Assembly: GCA_023423285.1 (NCBI GenBank)
Contig: JAFAFV010000048.1
Coordinates: 1 to 64,000, forward strand
Reading direction: 5' to 3'
Length of the DNA stretch: 64,000 nt
DNA from: Bacteroidota bacterium
Lineage (GTDB): Bacteria; Bacteroidota; Bacteroidia; Chitinophagales; Chitinophagaceae
This document shows, in pieces, positions 60,975 to 64,000 of the stretch. Within the stretch, counting starts at the first letter, position 1. Every line of letters begins with the position of its first letter. The notes under the pieces were generated by a model, which was not told the DNA's origin, ran no database searches, and was given only the letters and a program-made list of their open reading frames with translations. The position numbers and the translations under genes are program-made.

Positions 60975-63431
60975 ATGGTTTTTCAAAATGATCCTGTATG
61001 TACAGCAGCTGAACGGAGCGTCGCAACAAAGTTGCCACATGTTCTGAAGCTTATTACAAAAAAATACTTACTGCCTGTTTATATGCTAATGCTTACAACC
61101 ACAGTATTTGCACAAAACATACAGAACAACCCTAACAGCAATCATGGCAATAAGTTTGAGCAATTGGGTACTATTTTGCCCACGCCCAACGAATACCGCA
61201 CTGCCAGCGGCGCGCCGGGGTCAAAGTACTGGCAGCAGCGCTGCGACTATGTGATCAAATGCACACTGGATGAAAAGAACCTGCAACTCACCGGCAGTGA
61301 AACACTGAACTACTTTAACAACTCGCCAGATGTGCTGACGTACCTGTGGCTTCAGTTAGATGAGAACGAACAAAGCAACGTGAACAATGCCAATTACCAA
61401 ACCGGTTCTGCAATGCCCGACATGGTTACCAGCAGAACGCTGGAGCGCTACACAGAAAGTAAAACTGACAACGGTTATGGCTGCAAAATTCATAAAATTA
61501 CAGACGCTTCAGGTAAGCCCCTGCAGTACACCATCAATAAAACCATGATGCGTGTGGAACTACCCGCACCCTTAAAACCGGGACAAAAATTTCAATTTCA
61601 TATTGACTGGAGCTACAAAATACCCGACCGTATGACGATGGGCGGCCGCGGCGGTTATGAATATTTTCCTGCAGATGGCAACCATTTGTTTACCATTACG
61701 CAGTGGTACCCCCGTATGTGTGTATACAGCGATTTTAAAGGCTGGCAAAACCAGCAGTTTACAGGCCGCGGCGAGTTTGCTCTTACATTTGGCAACTTTG
61801 ATGTGACCATGACCGTTCCCGCTGATCATATTGTAGGCAGCACCGGCGAATGCCAAAACTATTCTCAGGTATTATCACCTGCGCAAATGGCAAGATACAA
61901 ACAGTCACAAAACACCAAAGAACCGTTAGAAATTGTAACCCTTGCCGAAGCAACTGCTGCAGAAAAAACTAAAAGTACGCAAACCAAAACATGGAATTTT
62001 AAAGCAGATAATGTAAGAGACTTTGCATGGACATCTTCGCGCAAATACGTGTGGGATGCAATGCCGCAAATGATAAATGGAAAAAAAATTATGTGCATGA
62101 GCTTTTACGGTAAAGAAGCTTATGGCCTTTACCGCAGGTTTAGCACAAGGGCTGTGGCGCATACCATAAAAACTTATTCTGACTTTACCATACCTTACCC
62201 CTATCCTGTGGCGCAAAGTGTGGAAGCTGCTAATGGTATGGAATACCCCATGATCTGTTTCAATTTTGGGCGCACCAATGCAGATGGCACATACAGCGAA
62301 GGAACAAAAAACGGTATGATCGGCGTGATCATTCACGAAGTGGGGCATAACTTTTTCCCTATGATAGTGAACAGCGATGAACGGCAATGGACATGGATGG
62401 ATGAAGGGCTGAACACGTTTGTTGAATATCTTACCGAAGAACTCTGGGACAACAAATTCCCCAGCAAACGGGGCCCGGCCTGGACGATAACCGATTATAT
62501 GAAATTACCCAAAGACCAGTTGGAACCCATCATGAGCAATTCTGAAAACATCATTCATTTCGGGCCCAACGCTTATGCGAAACCTGCTACCGGTTTAAAT
62601 ATTTTGCGCGAAACCATTATGGGTCGGGAATTATTTGATTACGCGTTTAAAGAATACGCTCGTCGCTGGGCTTTTAAACATCCTGAACCGGCCGATTTTT
62701 TCCGCACAATGGAAGACGCCAGCGCTGAAGACCTTGACTGGTTTTGGCGCGGATGGTTTTATGGAACAGACCCGGTAGATATTTCGCTCGACTCTGTAAA
62801 ATTTGCGTTACCCGATCTGAAAAGCAAGCTGCCACCATCGCGCGGAACGGTGCGTTATAAAATTTCCCCGCCCGATCTGAACGATTTTGAAGACATCTCT
62901 AAAATAAGAAACCGCGAAGACCAGAATATAAAATTTTATACAGACATAGATACGGAAGCGAGAGATTTTTACTGGCGCTATGCCCGTGGACTGGAGCGCT
63001 ATGACACATCCCGCATATTGACTTTTGAACAGCCAACCAACCTTACAGAGCTGACTGAAGAAGACAAACGCAAACTGGCAGGTCATTATTTTTACGAACT
63101 CAGTTTTTCCAACAAAGGAGGTATGGTAATGCCACTGATTATAGAATGGACATTTAAAGATGGCACAAAAGAAATCGATAGAATTCCCGCGCAGGTATGG
63201 CGGCACAATGAGAAATCACTTAAAAAATTATTTGTAAAAAATAAAGAGGTTGTTAGCATCTTGCTCGATCCTTTTCGCGAAACAGCAGACATTGATGAAA
63301 CCAATAACATTTGGGGAGCAATACCTGCGCCAACAAAATTCAGGGCTTTTTCACAATCCCAAAATGAGCCTGCCCGCAGGCAGGCATTTGGCGGTGGGGT
63401 AAATCCTATGCAGAACGCACAAAAAAATTGA
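60975..63431 (+). CDS. M1 family zinc metallopeptidase, secreted
   Basis: The product carries the gluzincin motif HEVGH (H454, E455, H458 from the start used here) and the third ligand E477 exactly 18 residues later in WMDEGLNTFVEYLTE. NGMEYP before it replaces GAMEN. An M1-type beta-sandwich N-terminal domain begins LPTPNEYRTASGAPG. The signal peptide is LITKKYLLPVYMLMLTTTVFAQ, but it is preceded by about 24 residues encoded partly by a repeat-like stretch (61000-61046), so the true start is doubtful: ATG 60975, TTG 61032 or ATG 61083. Acts in the periplasm as an aminopeptidase-like enzyme. Confidence 0.85.
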   Translation: MVFQNDPVCTAAERSVATKLPHVLKLITKKYLLPVYMLMLTTTVFAQNIQNNPNSNHGNKFEQLGTILPTPNEYRTASGAPGSKYWQQRCDYVIKCTLDEKNLQLTGSETLNYFNNSPDVLTYLWLQLDENEQSNVNNANYQTGSAMPDMVTSRTLERYTESKTDNGYGCKIHKITDASGKPLQYTINKTMMRVELPAPLKPGQKFQFHIDWSYKIPDRMTMGGRGGYEYFPADGNHLFTITQWYPRMCVYSDFKGWQNQQFTGRGEFALTFGNFDVTMTVPADHIVGSTGECQNYSQVLSPAQMARYKQSQNTKEPLEIVTLAEATAAEKTKSTQTKTWNFKADNVRDFAWTSSRKYVWDAMPQMINGKKIMCMSFYGKEAYGLYRRFSTRAVAHTIKTYSDFTIPYPYPVAQSVEAANGMEYPMICFNFGRTNADGTYSEGTKNGMIGVIIHEVGHNFFPMIVNSDERQWTWMDEGLNTFVEYLTEELWDNKFPSKRGPAWTITDYMKLPKDQLEPIMSNSENIIHFGPNAYAKPATGLNILRETIMGRELFDYAFKEYARRWAFKHPEPADFFRTMEDASAEDLDWFWRGWFYGTDPVDISLDSVKFALPDLKSKLPPSRGTVRYKISPPDLNDFEDISKIRNREDQNIKFYTDIDTEARDFYWRYARGLERYDTSRILTFEQPTNLTELTEEDKRKLAGHYFYELSFSNKGGMVMPLIIEWTFKDGTKEIDRIPAQVWRHNEKSLKKLFVKNKEVVSILLDPFRETADIDETNNIWGAIPAPTKFRAFSQSQNEPARRQAFGGGVNPMQNAQKN
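61000..61046. repeat. Repeat-like stretch at the 5' end of the M1 peptidase gene (possible distant copy)
   Basis: The stretch contains GCGTCGCAACAAAG, close to GCGACGCAACAAAG on the opposite strand of the copies at 39071 and 49054, with a GTAC at its edge as in those copies. The remainder (TGCCACATGTTCTG) does not match. It is read in frame and lengthens the peptidase N-terminus, which is unusual for a conserved enzyme. Membership of the family is possible, not proven. Confidence 0.4.
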
Positions 63432-63454
63432 TGGACCTTTTAAAATGTATTTGA

Positions 63455-64000
63455 ATGAAAGGTTTCTTTTTCAGGTTTGGCTATTTTTTATTAATGATAA
63501 GTTGCCTCAATTCCTGCGCGGTTTCGCAGCCCGCTGTGCAAAGGCAGGTGTACACTCAGTCAGATTCGTTGCGTGGAAGCATTGGTATTGGACGCGACTG
63601 GTGGGACCTGAAGAAATACGACATCAGTGTAACGCCAAATATCTCTGCAAAAACCATCAGCGGTTATACTGATATTAGTTTTACGGTGACCATTGCCGGC
63701 AGGCAAACCATGCAAATAGACTTGCAACAACCTATGCAAATTGATAGCATTACAGATCTTTCAAAAAACAAACAGAACATTCTCTATAACAGATCGGGAA
63801 ATGTGTACTGGTTAAGTTTTACCGATGCCTTCAAGCCATTAAAGGATCATCGCATCCGGATCTACTTTTCGGGCAAACCAAAAGAAGCCGTTCAACCACC
63901 CTGGGATGGCGGTTGGATCTGGAAGAAAGACAACCTGGGCCGTCCATTTGTGAGCGTGGCCTGCCAGGGTATTGGCGCCAGCGTATGGTTTCCGTGCAAA
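63455..64000 (+). CDS. Second M1-family-like peptidase, N-terminal part (lipoprotein; cut by window end)
   Basis: Translation from the ATG at 63455 gives 182 residues open to the window edge. A lipoprotein signal ends LNSC (C21). DWWDLKKYDISVTPN, ISGYTDISFTV and later IYFSGKPKEAVQPPWDGGW are typical of the N-terminal beta-sandwich of Bacteroidota M1 peptidases, and VACQGIGASVWFPCK is the start of the segment leading to the catalytic domain. The active site lies outside the window. It starts 23 bases after the preceding M1 gene stop and is likely cotranscribed. A longer overlapping frame at 63445 in a different phase is not used. Confidence 0.8.
   Translation, partial: MKGFFFRFGYFLLMISCLNSCAVSQPAVQRQVYTQSDSLRGSIGIGRDWWDLKKYDISVTPNISAKTISGYTDISFTVTIAGRQTMQIDLQQPMQIDSITDLSKNKQNILYNRSGNVYWLSFTDAFKPLKDHRIRIYFSGKPKEAVQPPWDGGWIWKKDNLGRPFVSVACQGIGASVWFPCK

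Noticed and set aside
1..64000. tRNA or rRNA genes, CRISPR arrays, insertion sequences, prophage
   Set aside because: No cloverleaf, rRNA motifs, regularly spaced repeats, transposase or phage genes could be recognised by reading; a covariance-model scan could not be run.

Overview
The window looks like chromosomal DNA of a Bacteroidota bacterium, most likely family Chitinophagaceae. The signs are a SusC/SusD polysaccharide utilisation locus, Bacteroidota promoters with a TAnnTTTG -7 element, a split two-component system of the AraC-output type, families common in the phylum (DUF6702, META lipoproteins, DUF4965 glutaminase-like enzymes), and moderate to low GC by eye. Genes fill almost the whole window. 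No gene-free stretch exceeds about 260 bases, and I found no rRNA, tRNA, CRISPR array, insertion sequence or prophage.

Layout. 1-9000: an acyl-CoA-binding protein tail, a DinB-like protein, an arginine decarboxylase, rpmI-rplT, a secreted S9 peptidase, a DedA protein, an SLC1-type symporter and an APC-type permease. 9100-11370: rplS and rny, each followed by a clear intrinsic terminator. 11428-15790: a compact five-gene cassette that probably modifies or builds a surface sugar (small DUF4254-like protein, sugar C-methyltransferase, glycosyltransferase-like protein, FkbM methyltransferase, GMD-like SDR). 15900-20440: two META lipoproteins, a PBP4-type DD-peptidase, an aldo-keto reductase and a secreted protein, closed by a strong bidirectional terminator.

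20563-37334 is a carbohydrate-use locus. A response regulator with AraC output and a giant periplasmic-sensor histidine kinase are encoded as two separate genes. Divergent from them lie an IPT/NHL surface lipoprotein, SusC, SusD and a DUF1735-type lipoprotein, ended by a terminator. A second unit then carries a DUF4965 glutaminase-like enzyme and a GH92 mannosidase with residues expected for alpha-1,2 specificity. Both units are preceded by the same tandem 11-bp direct repeat (21-bp period), each exactly 28 bp upstream of a -7 element. This is a strong candidate for the regulator's operator and is the most interesting signal in the window.

37458-55289 is amino-acid biosynthesis: gltB-gltD for glutamate, a phosphoesterase/PQQ-propeller fusion, then a minus-strand leuA-leuB-ilvD-ilvB-ilvN-ilvC-ilvA series for branched-chain amino acids without leuC/leuD. 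Wide spacers in these operons carry a short repeat family (core GCGTCGCAC) and a 61-base hairpin. 55468-64000: a helical-repeat protein of unknown role, a YbdK-type ligase paired with an ATP-grasp enzyme, a membrane protein resembling only the tail of an SPFH protein, a DUF6702 protein, a HupE/UreJ membrane protein, and two consecutive M1-family metallopeptidases, the second cut by the window end.
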